Shown one piece after another: positions 1 through 12,798 of a stretch of DNA of 64,000 bases. Position numbers and translations under genes: made by a program. Origin of the DNA: Setoptus koraiensis (taxonomy: Eukaryota; Arthropoda); contig CM106586.1 in NCBI GenBank assembly GCA_048013815.1, forward strand, positions 20,708,001 to 20,772,000, in the 5' to 3' direction. Numbering within the stretch: the stretch's first letter is position 1; each line of letters starts with the position of its first letter. Under the pieces are notes generated by a model, which had not been told where the DNA came from, searched no databases, and was given only the letters and a program-made list of their open reading frames with translations.

Positions 1-4
1 GGCT

Positions 5-6
<2 letters not shown>

Positions 7-63
<57 letters not shown>
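7..63 (+). repeat. (GT)n microsatellite
   Basis: Uninterrupted GT dinucleotide run of about 28 units at the left edge of the window. It is likely length-polymorphic and capable of Z-DNA formation. Confidence 0.97.
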
Positions 64-65
<2 letters not shown>

Positions 66-474
66 GCCAGGGCGCATTCCATGGTCGTGAGAGCGGGCCG
101 AGGCTGGCAAGCTAGTGCGGCACTTTGGCGCAAATGCGCTGGCTGCGACTTGGCGAGCCGATGACGATTGTATCGAATGGCGATAGCGGTAGCGTTAATG
201 ATGGCAACAAATGTATTTGCGCACACACACACACACATTAATTGCGCCTTGTGCGAACCCGATACGAGATGGGTATGAGATAGAGGGAGAAAATTGGAGC
301 GGACCTGGCTGCGACGGGCCGCCGCCGCCGCCGGTCGCTCATTTGTGTATCGGCATTGCCTGCGGGCGACCATTTAAGCGGAGAGCGAGAGATAAGCAAG
401 CGCAAGACAGAATTGAGAAGTCACGAATTAGACATTTTGGCTCGCAAAACTTTCGCTCGATGCCAGCCACTCGG

Positions 475-477
<3 letters not shown>

Positions 478-512
<35 letters not shown>
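478..512 (+). repeat. (GT)n microsatellite
   Basis: Perfect GT run of about 17 units in the GC-rich region upstream of grh. Confidence 0.95.
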
Positions 513-515
<3 letters not shown>

Positions 516-1090
516 CGCAGCGATTTGTGTGAGTCGTCGTGTCGTGTGCGTTCAAGGCGGGGGAGGGACGCACGGCCGAGTGGCAAGTTCGGAGGAGCAG
601 CCGCGAAGCTTGCTCGAGCGCACGGCGTGGAAGGCCAAGTGTGTTCCACGGGCATAATTAGATGCAATCGCACACACGCAGTATTTCGCGACCGTCGAGG
701 CTTCGCCCGGAGCCGCGCCGGCCGCCGCCGTTGACGCTGCTGGGCCGGCCCGCAAGTCGGTGGCGCTGGGAGCAGGCACGCAAACATTCTTAGCATTTAT
801 GATTGCGTGTGTTTGCCAGCAGTCAGCCTTACATAAGCCAGCTCTTACATAAGCGCTCGCTGCCATTACGATTGAAGCGTCAATTCTGCCGATGAGAGCT
901 CACCTGTTGATAGCGAGCGGCGCTACGCAACAGCAGCGCCAGCGCCGGCCGAGTGTGTTTGATTATCGCCTGTTTTATGGCTCTCTCTCTCTGGGCACAG
1001 TCGGCTGGTGTGTGCCCGTCATTAAGGTTTCTTCCACTCGCTGCAGCGCCTTCGACCGTGGATACAGCCCGAGCGAATTATTGTCCATGT

Positions 1091-1157
1091 TGTGTGTGTG
1101 TGTGTGTATTCGCAGGGCTCACGAAAGCCACAGGTGAGGCACACACACACACACACA
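1091..1157. repeat. Paired (TG)n and (CA)n tracts flanking a possible 18-nt exon
   Basis: A (TG)8 tract at 1091-1107 and a (CA)9 tract at 1140-1157 are complementary and can pair in RNA as a hairpin. The loop between them holds an acceptor-like TTCGCAG ending at 1115 and a donor-like CAG|GTGAGG at 1133/1134. That leaves 18 nt between them (1116-1133) with no stop in the frame GGC-TCA-CGA-AAG-CCA-CAG. The tracts are seen; use as an exon is only a guess. Confidence 0.6.
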
Positions 1158-1275
1158 ACTTTTCCCTTTGGGCGGTGGCTCGCTGCTGGCTTCGCCAGTG
1201 TGCGATTGCCTATTCTTCTCCGCGCCAGCCAATTCCCCGACCGACGGCGCGCCTATTCGCCTGACCTCGCTCACT

Positions 1276-1335
1276 GACGGCTCACCGACGGCTCACCGAC
1301 GGCTCACCGACGGCTCACCGACGGCTCACTGACGG
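1276..1335 (+). repeat. 11-bp minisatellite
   Basis: Five head-to-tail copies of GACGGCTCACC, the last with a terminal change, followed by a partial copy. Confidence 0.95.
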
Positions 1336-1385
1336 CGCCGTGTGTGCGTCTGTGTGCCACGTAACATCTTGGCGGGCATTTCCCA

Positions 1386-1423
1386 AACGTAGCGCATGCG
1401 GGGATCCCCGCATGCGTTACGTT
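1386..1423. repeat. 38-bp near-perfect palindrome
   Basis: The left arm AACGTAGCGCATGCGGGGA (1386-1404) is followed with no spacer by its reverse complement (1405-1423), with one C-to-T difference that still allows a G-T pair. The GGGGATCCCC centre makes a strong cruciform or RNA-hairpin candidate. It belongs to the same class as the palindromes found after 20 kb. Confidence 0.95.
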
Positions 1424-2077
1424 AGCTGCGCCGTCGTGGATCGGGCCGCCGCCGCCGCTGCCAGCGACGACAACAGCGGCAAGGGCGGCCGACGGGGGAC
1501 GCGCATCGCTGCATTCACCTGTCTGGCAGCGTCATCAATTGTGAGCCAGTGTGCGCCGCACAGCCGCCACTTGTCAGCTCCCACGTAGCACACACTGCGC
1601 GCCATTCACTGTTGCGTTGAGTCCGAGCGCCAGCCAGTTGAGTCCGAGCGGCGTCCCCGTCCCACAAGCTTGCAAGCTGCGGCGCGGCCCCCTCCGCGGT
1701 GCAGACCGTAGCGAAGCGCATGCTGTAGCCGGCGTAGCTGTCAAACTGGTGCCACTGCCAGCGTCGCGGTGCAGTTGCAGTTGCAGCCAACGCACGGCGG
1801 CGGCGGCGCATTCAATGCGCCGCATTGTGCAATTGCGAGCGGTGCCTGCATCGCGCACTTGCACCGCCGCACCACTGCAGCGCAGCATCATCACGGCGCA
1901 TTCGGCGCTGCCATCGCTCGCCAGACTCTGGCGGCCAGAGTCGCTGGCTCTGCCGGGACTGTGGGCTCGCCGCGACTCGCAGTCTGCTGCAGCGAGCAGC
2001 AGACTGCCAGCGAGTGTTTGTGTGTTTTGGAGTGGTGTGTGTTGGAACATCAGCGCACTGATGCAACATTAGAGCGG

Positions 2078-2175
2078 TGTGTGTGTGTGTGTGTTGGACG
2101 GTGCGCAATGTTGTGCAATGGCGGAGATGATCATGAATCGCGCGGATGGAGCGCAAAGCAACAAGTGCCTGTCAA

Positions 2176-2211
<36 letters not shown>

Positions 2212-2732
2212 CAGAATGGGGTGTATTTCGGCGCGCTGCAGCAGCGAGGTGTGTGTGTGTGTGCCGCACTGTATACACTGTATTACAGCGACTGCGATTG
2301 TACTGGTACTCCATCTGTGTGTGTGTGTGTGTGTCGCACAAGCGGCCAGCAGCACAGGTGAGCGGCACAGGTAGGCAGCCGGGCGGCCAGGTAGGCAGGC
2401 AGGTAGAGCGCGACGCAGGCAAACATATTGCGCTGCGAATGGGGGACTGGGCAGGCTGGCAAATCTGTGTGAAGGCGTAATATACCACACGACTGTGATT
2501 GGTTGCTGCTGTTGGCATGGCGCGCTCCGTGGGCACAGGCAGCGCGACTGCTGGCGCAGTATGGCGGCTGTTGCGTCGGGCGCGATTGTGAGCCGAATGA
2601 GCCGCTTTGAACCAATTCATGAAAGGCAGTAAAACGACATTTGAAAAATAAAAAGACACACACACACACACATCAGTGCAGACGCCAGTTGAGCTAGTTG
2701 AACAACAACAATCACACACACACACACACACA
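2078..2732. repeat. Cluster of GT and then CA microsatellites before the grh first exon
   Basis: Six dinucleotide tracts lie within 650 bp: GT runs near 2078-2095, 2177-2208, 2250-2263 and 2315-2333, then CA runs near 2656-2672 and 2711-2732. The change from GT to CA on the same strand means the early and late tracts are complementary in a transcript. They stop about 40 bp before the candidate grh start codon. Confidence 0.9.
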
Positions 2733-2770
2733 ACTGTTGCCCGCCGCACCACCGTACCATAACACTACCA

Positions 2771-2788
2771 ATGCTAACCATCAAACAG
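2771..2788 (+). CDS. grh: Candidate first coding exon of grh (six codons)
   Basis: ATG CTA ACC ATC AAA CAG is followed at once by a strong 5' splice site, CAG|GTGAGT, at 2788/2789. It reads M-L-T-I-K-Q and ends in phase 0. The large grh exon has no in-frame ATG before its coding sequence is well under way. Its frame opens at 7841 just after an acceptor-like TGTAG, also in phase 0, so the two pieces join without a shift. The bases before the ATG are not an especially good start context, and this N-terminus does not resemble the fly or vertebrate Grh N-termini, which vary by isoform. Other upstream exons are possible. Confidence 0.4.
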
Positions 2789-4946
2789 GTGAGTCCTGCC
2801 CCCGACGCAGCCTAGACAGTTGGCGAGCTTCGTAATAATGTTGATCACGACGACGCTCATAACCAGATTACTCACACACACTCACTCACATTTACTGCTT
2901 GTACCGTCGTCACCACTGCTACTTGGCTCAACTTGGCCAGACTCGGCTATACACACACACACACACACACACAGCGCGCAGCTAACGAGAATGGCCACAG
3001 ATTGCCTTAGGTGAACGCCTAGAGGGAGAAAGAGCTTAAAATATTATTAAACTTCTTCGTACACACCAGCACCGATACAGCTAAACAGCGGCAGCGGCAC
3101 CAGCAGGCAGCTCAGAGAGGAATAATCATTAGCGGCAACAAGTTGATGTTCTGGTCTGCGTGCGCTTGTGTCTAGAAACAACAACGACAGCAGCAACAAC
3201 GACAGCAGCAACAACGACAACAGCAGCAACAGCAACAACAAGTTCTCGTCTTGGGCAACAGCAGCTGTACGGTGCAACGGCAACAGCGGCACCAGTCGAG
3301 CAACTGCAACAACAACAACAAGTAACGACAATTCGATTACTGCCACACCGACCGATACGACAATAAGCAGCAACCAGTCAACTTAAACAATATAATAACT
3401 GACGACCACAGAAATCTTGTTTATTAGTGAGCAAGTTGCACCAGTGACTAGTTTTCGGCATTCGCAAGCCTCGTCAGCGGTGCAGTAGACAGACAACAAC
3501 AACAACTATATCATGATAATAATAACTATCATCACTTAAAGCCACCTATCACACAGCAGCTATCAGCTAAGCTACCTGGCAACAACAACTTATTGAACAG
3601 TGAAAGCCAACAACAACAACAACAGCACCGCCAGCTACAACAACAACAACACATCTCAACCGTAAGCCTAATCATCCATCTCAGCAACCAGTCTGACCAG
3701 CTGAGCAGCTATATAACTGTCACATGCTCACTCATACGCTTATTTTTGTTTTCTCAATACTCCTTAGCTCCTCCCCGAGATAAATAACCCCTTCTCTATG
3801 TGTGTGTGTGTGTGTGTGTGTGCGATGGCCATTACTATTACAATTACTGTTCAGCCATTCACCAGTAGACACTGACAGCGAGAGTCTTGTGCTCTCTCTC
3901 TCAAACGGTGCTGCCGCCGATGCTGTGTGTACGACCCTATGACAGTCGACAAACGCTGACATGTCAAGGCGTAGTCGGCCAAAAAGTTATATCATTGCAC
4001 ACACACACACACACACACACTGTCAGCTGATACACACAACCGATGACGGTGATATTATGCAATTATCTTTGCTAAGATAAAGATAGTATCATAAACCACC
4101 GACAGTTAACACACACACACAATCATTCAGCAGACGTTCTCCTATCAAATATCCAAGCATATTCTTCTACAGTGTGACCACAGATCACATGTATTTATGT
4201 GTGTGCATTCTGTGTGATCTGTATGATCGCATCGCATTGTGTCAACATTATTCAACCAACACTGCACTGAAGGGGCTTTTGAACTCTCTTGCAACAGCAG
4301 CGATATAATAACAGTAGCATCGACAACAACCGCTTGATACAAATGAACGAAACGAATCTTTCATTTTAGTCAGCTGAAATCAGTCCCTTTGCACCGTTGG
4401 CAATCAAATCATTCAATGAATTGGTTAGGTTCGGTTCGACTTGGATTAGAGCGCGCCTTTTGCCAGGCCAATCTGTTTTCGCAAGACGCATACTCCTCGC
4501 ACAATATCAGTGAACGGCAACAACAAGACAGCCAGCCAGCCAGCCAGAGATTGTGCAAAGAGAAGGAGATACTGGCGCCGCTGCCTCACATGATGATTAC
4601 ATTTTGATTAGTTTAGTGAGATCTGGCTTATAATTTCGTTTTTTCTCTCGTTATTGTTGTTGTCTGATTTGTAAATAACACATCTGATAATAAGTTAGTT
4701 AGGTTAATTTTGTTGATTTGTGCCTGCTCGTTTGTGCCTGTTGCGTATATTTGTTGCTCGATTGCTGCTGCTCAAATCATATAATTATCAATGCTCTCTC
4801 TCTCTCTCTCTCCATGTAACGATGATAAAGATTACTTGCGATCTTGCAAAACTTTCCGCTAGGTGGCAGCGCTTTACTTTAGAATCTATAGTTGGCTAGA
4901 TAGGCCGAGCTTGCCAGATGTTGCGCTCATGTGTGCGTGTATGAGT

Positions 4947-4950
<4 letters not shown>

Positions 4951-4980
<30 letters not shown>
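4951..4980 (+). repeat. (GT)15 microsatellite
   Basis: Uninterrupted GT run inside the putative grh intron. Confidence 0.95.
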
Positions 4981-4982
<2 letters not shown>

Positions 4983-6439
4983 TATAGAAAAATCGAACTT
5001 TTGTGTGTTCGGCAGGCAAACGTGCACAATGCACATGAATAATCTAAACAATCCTATAAACGAGCACTCGCGCCTGTTTGTCTGTGCGTCTGTCTAGCCA
5101 CGTTTGCACCGCAGTAACCGCAGCATTGTCGACTCAATAACAGTATTGAGTTTACGGCGCAACTTTCAATTACAATTAGTGGCTGTGTTGCGCACAAGTT
5201 CGATGGCTCACATTGGCCAGTGGCACGCGCCATTGTTGTTGTTTTTGTTCTAGTTGCGGGCCGGTCCATCGTCCGTTGTTCTGCGCACCGCAACTGCAGC
5301 GCTCTGATTCGATTCTATTTTGCGTCCGAGGCGGCCATTGCTAACGCTACTACTGTTGACAATAGCACTGTTAACAGTAGCGACCAACCTTAATCACACG
5401 ATTATGCAATTTTATCATTATTATCCTATTACGTATGCAGTTAATAATTCAATTATTGCTCCTACTTAATATATTGCAATACTGTCAAGGCATTTCCGTG
5501 ATACCGCGTGATCACCGTATGCCCGCGAGGATAAATAACCTGGAATACAAATTGAAATATCGCCATTCCTTTGCAAATCACGCACGTTTCACAACAACAA
5601 CACACACACACCCCAACCAGCATAATTATTCAGTTAGCAAATGGAATAGATAATTATCCAATTAGGCAATCGTTGAGGGCAGCCACTCGAGATGGAGCAG
5701 TGTTATGAGGCGAGCAGCTACAATTAGATTAGATAGCCAATTTGTGTTAGTGTCACAGAGGAGAGCGAGCTCACTGCGATACGTTCCGCGAATCAATATG
5801 CAGCAGTAACATGAGATAACCACTTTCGCTTTTTTTTTCTCTCTCTTGCTCATCCAAACAAGTAAGAGTTACACTGAGAGACAGGTTGATGAGCAACAGT
5901 TATGATGAGGAGACAGCAACAACAATAGTAACAGAGTTACTCACAAAAGAGCCATTGATTTTATGCTATATAAAGGAATGGCACTAGCAACAGCACAACT
6001 ACTTGTGTCAAGACCTTGACCGGTTAGTCCAGTCTTGCGAGTAGTATTAGCTATTAGCTAGAACAATTTACAATAGGATCATCATCATCTTTCGTTTTCC
6101 TTTTAATACCACCTCTACATTTACTAGTAGATGCACACCAGTCACTGCAACAACAACAACAACCGCTTCTACTATCACTACTAAAACTACTAACCACTTT
6201 TCTCAACTACTGCTGAAATTTATATGTACTTTCTTTCCTATTCGCGTGGTGCTGGTCATTCAGTTAACAACGAGTTTGTAGCCGCTCATGTCAGATTCCG
6301 GCAGATGCATTGTAACAAACAACAAGTACATGTTTGGTAACAACTATAACTGGATCTCTCATGTCTTCACGCAAACTTCACCTCTGCATATCCGACTTGT
6401 GTGAATAAGAACTTTCTTATCTCTCTCTCTCTCTTTATA

Positions 6440-6440
6440 A

Positions 6441-6478
<38 letters not shown>

Positions 6479-6488
6479 ATTTATATAT
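6440..6488 (+). repeat. AT-rich microsatellite
   Basis: A TATATA tract of about 49 bp broken by two TTT interruptions, directly after a short CT run. Typical simple-sequence DNA in the AT-rich compartment. Confidence 0.95.
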
Positions 6489-6809
6489 GCAACCTTGCTG
6501 GCTGGCAGACACAATACACTAAAAGTTATTGCAAGAAGAATTACTTGTTATACCACTACGGATATCTACAGCTCAACTTCCACACGAACACCTAACTATA
6601 AAATCTGACCATAGACTCGTTTTCTCTCTTCTTTAGGACAATGAACGACATTGAATTATAGAGAAAAGGAATAATTATAACAAACATGGTCAACAGATGA
6701 TATATGTTGTAACTCGTTTCTAGACTTGATTTGAATGTAAAGTGACAGAAAAAAACTGCTCGTTTAAACGAAAAACTGGCAACTATCATCACGGTCCAGC
6801 AAACTAAAA

Positions 6810-7085
6810 CTATTGTAATAGCTGTTCAATATTTAATTGAGCCTGACGTTTGAGCCACCGGAACACTCCCTTTAGAAGTTCTCTCATATATATGCTGTAA
6901 TCTTTACTCATAAGAGAAGCGCCACTAGTAACGTCACGGGGAATGCCACATAACATTAGAACAAGGTGGTCAAGCGTGTATATTCCTACTTGAGCCTTGG
7001 ACTTGAAACTTGAGACCAAATAAGCCAGGTAGTGGCCACATATGCAATTTTTTCTGTACGCTTCTTTTACACAGATTACGAACAA
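6810..7085 (-). other. Protein-like open frame inside the grh intron, origin unknown
   Basis: A 91-codon minus-strand frame with no ATG at its head whose last 60 residues look less random than their surroundings, including LDHLVLMLCGIPRDV and YSIYMRELLKGVFRWLKRQ. The pattern faintly recalls the gag-like DUF1759 region of BEL/Pao-type LTR elements, which would make it a small fossil fragment. No other part of such an element, and no terminal repeats, are visible nearby. Chance in AT-rich DNA remains quite possible. Confidence 0.15.
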
Positions 7086-7840
7086 CTATACAAAAGCGCT
7101 TATTCGACAAACGCACATACACACAGAAACATTTGCACACATACACAAATGGATTGTTGGCAGAAAAAGAACTAGAATTAGCAACAGGTGGATTACAGAA
7201 CAGGCAGCATTGAAAAGTTTACCTGACGGACCTATTCTTTGACTATAACTATACTGCGCTGGTGAGAGAGAGAACTTTGCCTTCTGCGATCAAACCATGC
7301 AGCAGATAGTGTATACACACTGCGCAAGCTTGTAGAAGCAATAGCAGCCTAGGCTCCAGTTCTGCCAGAAGAACCATTCTAGAATCAAGTAAGCCATTGC
7401 ATCTAGCCTAGTATCTATCTATAGAATCGTAAGCCAACGAAGCGATAGTTTATACTGCTTGCTATACTGTGTATTGCTGGGCAAGCGAAGACTGCAAAAA
7501 GAGAAATACTACTGCTACAGAAGACAGCAAAGAGATAGAGAAGTTGTATAGAACAAGTGACGAGTTGCTGCCAGCTTCTACTAACAAATAGAATCAGCAT
7601 CACCAACACCTTACGTAACAACTTGAGCGACTTCCACTTGTTTCTCTCTATCCCCTTCTTGCTTGTTCTCTTACTACTTGCTTCTTCTTCTCTCGCTCTC
7701 GGATCATGATAATTGTATAAGCAAGTGGTGATAGTATTAAATACGAGTTGAAGAAAAAAAGAAGAACGAGCTACCACCACTGTATACACAAAAAATCAAG
7801 TTCAACCACAACAACTTCTACTTCTTATAGGTAACTGTAG

Positions 7841-10800
7841 AACAAAAAGACATCAACAACGGCATCCATAACAACAACATTAACATCTCTTGCCCTAACA
7901 ACGAGTTCAACAACAACAGCAACAACGACTTCTACAACAACAACAACAACAAATCTAGATAGTACTAGTAGTGGTATTATTAGTGTTGGTGGAGGAAGTG
8001 GTTGTGTAAGCAACACTAGTACAACTGTTATACAACAACAGCAGCAACAACATCAACTAATCAACATCAATAACAACAAAAACAACAATAACGAGAAAAA
8101 TAACAGTATCATAGGTGATATTATAGAGCCTCAGTCATGTGGTGATGGTGGTGGTGGTGGTGGCGGTGATGGACATGGTGACAATAAGATAGATATTAAT
8201 CATAATCTAAATAAACCTAAGTCCACCACCGAGACCAGACTCTCACCAACAGCACCCACCGCTCAGGATCATTTAATAGAAATTAATACATTTGGCCTAT
8301 TTAGTCAACAGCAACAGGTACTGTCAGGTGCTTCGAGTGATGAGGCCATTAGTTCTCCCCACCACAGCAACACAGCCAATCTAAATTCTTCTGCCTTTAC
8401 GAACCCAACAAACACAATATCAGAATCATTACAAGAGAAATCTCCAAATATATTATTATCATCATCTATAGATCAATGCCAGACTCCAGAATTCAATACA
8501 AGCCAATCGATAGCAAATACTGCAGATAAAAGTAGTAATTTAAAGGGATCATTGCAAGCAGACAATATTAAAAATTATGATATTTTTCCAGAAACATCAT
8601 TGAATAGGACTCAAGGAATATCCGATGAACTAGGAAATGAAACGAAAGACAAAACAGATAGTATAGAATTGATCAACTCGAGTACTAATCAAGAGATAGA
8701 TGAACGATTGCAAACATATACTGGTCAGAAATCGATCGAATTGAACTTATTCAATAGAGGAGATAATAATTCTGAGCAAGAACTTTATTCCAGAACGGAG
8801 GAAGGAGAGAAAGACGGCACTATTATTGATAAGTCTGATATTCAAATAAATGCGAACGATTCCTTAGTTGGTGGCGGAATCGATGGCACTATGACCCTTG
8901 TTGATAGTCATGGCGACAAAAGTAGCCAACAATTAGTACATGTCACATCTGACAACAATAGTACTAATACTAATAATACAACCACAACAACCACTGCAAT
9001 AATCACTAAAACTGCAACGATTGACACTGACAGCGGTTCAAATAACTATAGTGATCTTGGCAATACACAAACCAGACAATTTACCACAAACGATAACATC
9101 AAGTCAGATGATCCGATTAAATCAGAATCTTCTAACATAAATAGCGACACTATCGGCAATCTAAATAATAATAAAACAGAGGGAACAAATAACCATGATA
9201 GATGCGATTACCAAAATTCATCGCAAAGTGAAACCAAACAATCTCCTCTGCGACATGAAATAGAAAGTTCCTCAAAGGATTCCAATGTTGCTGCTGCTAA
9301 AAATAATGATAATGTTACTGTTACAAGTCAATCTAAACCATCAAAATTAGTCGGTAGTGAAGGTGAAGCAATAGCAACGGAAACAACCACGGAAACTTCT
9401 TCGGGCCAGAGTGATCAGACTAACAAGGATAGCAGTGCTGCCGATAGAAGTAACATAACATCGGATCATGAACAGACAGAGGAAAAGAAGCAACAACGGC
9501 TACAGGAACACCCTGATGCACTGGTGCATCAACAACAAAATCTAGTCGGTGAGGATAAATCTACCATAGAACAGCAACAACAAACAACAACCGGGACACA
9601 AGAGAATGCAAATTTAACAAGTGAAAAAACTGTAACTAATGTTGTCGCTTCGGAGAGTGCGTCAGTGGATCCACAATCTAGCATCGATAAAATAGAGGCC
9701 CAGAGTAGTAATGATGGTAATCGAGACAATCCACAACAACAAATTGAACCCCGACAGACTAGCCCTGACAATAATGCTTGTGCACAAACTGAGAGTTATG
9801 TGGATGCTTCTTCGCACATGCTAAAACAAGAACTAGAGCAGACGCCTCAATATACTACCCTTACGCCACTGACTCCCTTGAGTCAGTCTCCCACACCAGT
9901 GGCCACAATCTCGAATGGTGGAGTTGTATATACAGTACAATCGGATAATTTATCTTATCTAAGTTCAAATTATAGAGATTACACAACTATATCACAAACA
10001 CATTATATGTCACAACCTGATTTACACGATGCTAGCAGTCACCATTCTGGACATTATAATCTAACAAATGTAGATAGTAATGTCAGTACGAATGATACTA
10101 ATAACCAATCGGTAGATCAATCCCAACAACAGCAACATGGAGTGCCAACAATGACAGGACAGCAACAATTAATTGCATCGTCCTCCAATCTCATCAATAC
10201 GGGTTCACACAACAACTACTTATCGTCATCAACGACTACGAATCAATTGGTCGGGTCTTTGAATGACGGAGGCAACAATACTGGCACTGATAGTAACAAC
10301 CGACTACTAGATGTATCTGGCAATAATAATAACAATAACAACAGCAACACAACCGTCAATAACAACATCAGTGGAAACAACAACAATAATAATAACAGCA
10401 ACAATAACAACAACAACAACAATGAAACCCAACAGCAAATGCAAACAACAACTTATTTAGATTCATATGGCACTATAAATTATAAGACTGTTTATGAATA
10501 TCAAGATCTAACAAATCTCAATCAATCTGTTTTAGGAACCCATACATTATTGCAACCTGTTTCAATTCCATTATTGAATGAAAATCAATCATTGATCGAT
10601 CTTGGCGGTGACTTAGGAGGCCAGACCGACTCGAAGCTTGGTTTGCGGCCCACTCAACTAATCAATGGTATACCCATAACGATCGAAGGTGCCAATTTAA
10701 TAAGTCTGACAAATTCAACACAATTAGCATCGAATTCTCCTAGAACCACCAGCAACTCTATCACTGGCTTGACTACTACCACAACATTATCGAATGCGGC

Positions 10801-12767
10801 CACCGGGAACCATCCAAATAGAGCTGCTTCAACCACTTCCACCGCGTCGGCATCATCGTCGATCGCTAGTGGAGCTGCAGGTTCCTCTACAGTTGGAGCT
10901 GCTCCATTGACAGGCGGAGCATTGAGCGGACAGGCGGCAGGAGCCCAAGCTACAGCGGTGGGAGGCAAGAGTAGGCGATCATGGCACGAGTACGGTCGTA
11001 ATGCCGATACAGACAAAGTTCACATACCGAAATTGTTCTCTAATGTTGGATTCCATTATTATCTAGAATCGCCTATATCAACAAGTCAGCGTCGTGAAGA
11101 TGATAGAATAACTTATATAAATAAGGGACAGTTTTATGGTGTCACATTGGAATATACTCATGATTCACAAAGGCCTCTAAGGTCACCATTTGTGAAATCT
11201 GTCATAATGCTCGTATTTCGGGAAGAGAAGTTACCGGAAGATGAAATTAAAGCTTGGCAATTCTGGCATAGTAGACAACATAGCGCTAAACAAAGGATAT
11301 TAGATGCGGACACAAAGAATAATGTCAACATCATAAACTCTATAGAGGAGATCTCTCATAATGCCATTGCTTTCTACTGGAATCCTATGGATGGTTCAGC
11401 TAAAGTTAATATCGCTGTTCAATGTTTGAGTACTGATTTCAGCAATCAAAAAGGTGTCAAAGGTTTACCGTTACATTTACAGTTAGACACCTTTGATGAA
11501 TTTACTGAAACTAGTACACCTGTACATCGTGGCTATGCTCAAATTAAGGTTTTCTGTGATAAAGGTGCTGAAAGGAAGACAAGAGATGAGGAAAGGCGTG
11601 CAGCAAAGAGAAAATTAACTGCATCTGGTAATGGTAAAAAGAAATTGGATGAGATGTACCATCAGACTTGTGAGAGATCAGAATTTTATTCTATGGCTGA
11701 CCTAATGAAACCACCGATGTTATTTACGCCTAGCGACGATCCAATGCTAGATGGGACAAAGCAACCTATGTCACAAGGTAGTGTAGCGTCTACTACTCCA
11801 ATATCAGCTACAACACCCTCGTCAGTGGTGGGCTCAGCAAGCGCATCATCAGTTGCTGGTAAGGGCGGTGGTGGTGGCGGAAGCTCCTCTAATATCAGCG
11901 GAAAGAGCCTGTCAACTAGTGCAGGCAGTGTTAGTGCTACCTTGAGTAATGTGCCAACAAGTGGAAGTGTAGTCACCTCTATATCTTCCAATGTTGTTCC
12001 AATTGGTAGTATTGCTACAGGTGGCCAAATGGGACACAATCAGGCTAACATTGTTTCACTCAGTGGTCAAGCTAGCGGCTCGACATCCGCTACACCTATA
12101 AATACTCGAATTGATACCGCTGGCATGGGCTCTATGACTGTGGGACCTGGTCTGTTGTCGATAGCCAACAATAGTAATAAAAATAGTAATCAACAAGCAT
12201 CCGGTAACATACCAACTCATCATGATCTGAATACTATAACAGTGCACCATACTGCTGGGACAAGCAATACAATGCATATGCAATATTTCGCTCCAAACAA
12301 TCTAGTTGGCGCGACTGTCCTAGTTGGACAAGCTACTCAAAGTAATGCTCAAATTACCAGTCCAGCTATGGGTGTCGCAAACGTTGCCCATGGCCAGACT
12401 CATCACCCCAATGCAGACAGTTTGCATCCGCAACAACAAAATATCGGATCAAATATTGTACAGCAGCATCAATTACAACAGTCACAGCAACATCTATCAA
12501 CTATTACGGGTATTAATCTACAAAGTGGTGGTGATCAGCAACATTTGGGTGGAGTTGCTCACCAACAACAAATTCAGCACCATCATCAACAATCTCAACA
12601 GCAACAGATCCATCATCAGCAGCAACAAATGGGTCAACAGATCCATCAGCAACATCCTATTCACCATCAACAACAGCACCAAAATATGGGAAGCGATCAA
12701 CAATTTTCTGTCATTCAACATCATCAACTTAATCATGCTCAGCAACAACAACAGCAACATCATCATC

Positions 12768-12798
<31 letters not shown>

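Larger units (their letters stand above)
1..2770. other. GC-rich upstream region of grh, no gene seen
   Basis: This 2.8 kb stretch is visibly richer in G+C than the block that follows and is full of (GT)n and (CA)n tracts, an 11-bp minisatellite and a near-perfect palindrome. The open frames in it are mostly Cys-Val or Thr-His repeats read through the dinucleotide tracts, so I do not call them genes. Its place directly before a candidate first coding exon makes it a reasonable candidate for the grh promoter and 5' leader. No TATA box or initiator stands out. Donor-like sites (CACAG|GTGAG) occur at 1133/1134 and near 2356, so untranslated exons may be present. Confidence 0.5.
2789..7840 (+). 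other. Putative first intron of grh (about 5 kb)
   Basis: AT-rich and without a convincing gene. It would start with GTGAGT and end with a pyrimidine-containing stretch and TGTAG at 7840; a competing AG at 7830 would put a stop codon in the grh frame. It holds (CA)n near 2950-2973, 3998-4021 and 4110, (GT)n near 3798-3822 and 4951-4980, CAA/CAG-type repeats near 3178-3240 and 3600-3655, and an AT repeat at 6440-6488. Large introns after a tiny first coding exon often carry enhancers, but I cannot point to a specific element. Confidence 0.4.

Noticed and set aside
2069-2752. Minus-strand 227-codon frame
   Set aside because: It is carried by repeated Thr-His readings of CA tracts and has no domain or splice support.
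6810-7085. Confident assignment to an LTR retroelement
   Set aside because: Only a faint resemblance in a short stretch; no terminal repeats or other element parts are visible, so it is kept only as an unknown frame.
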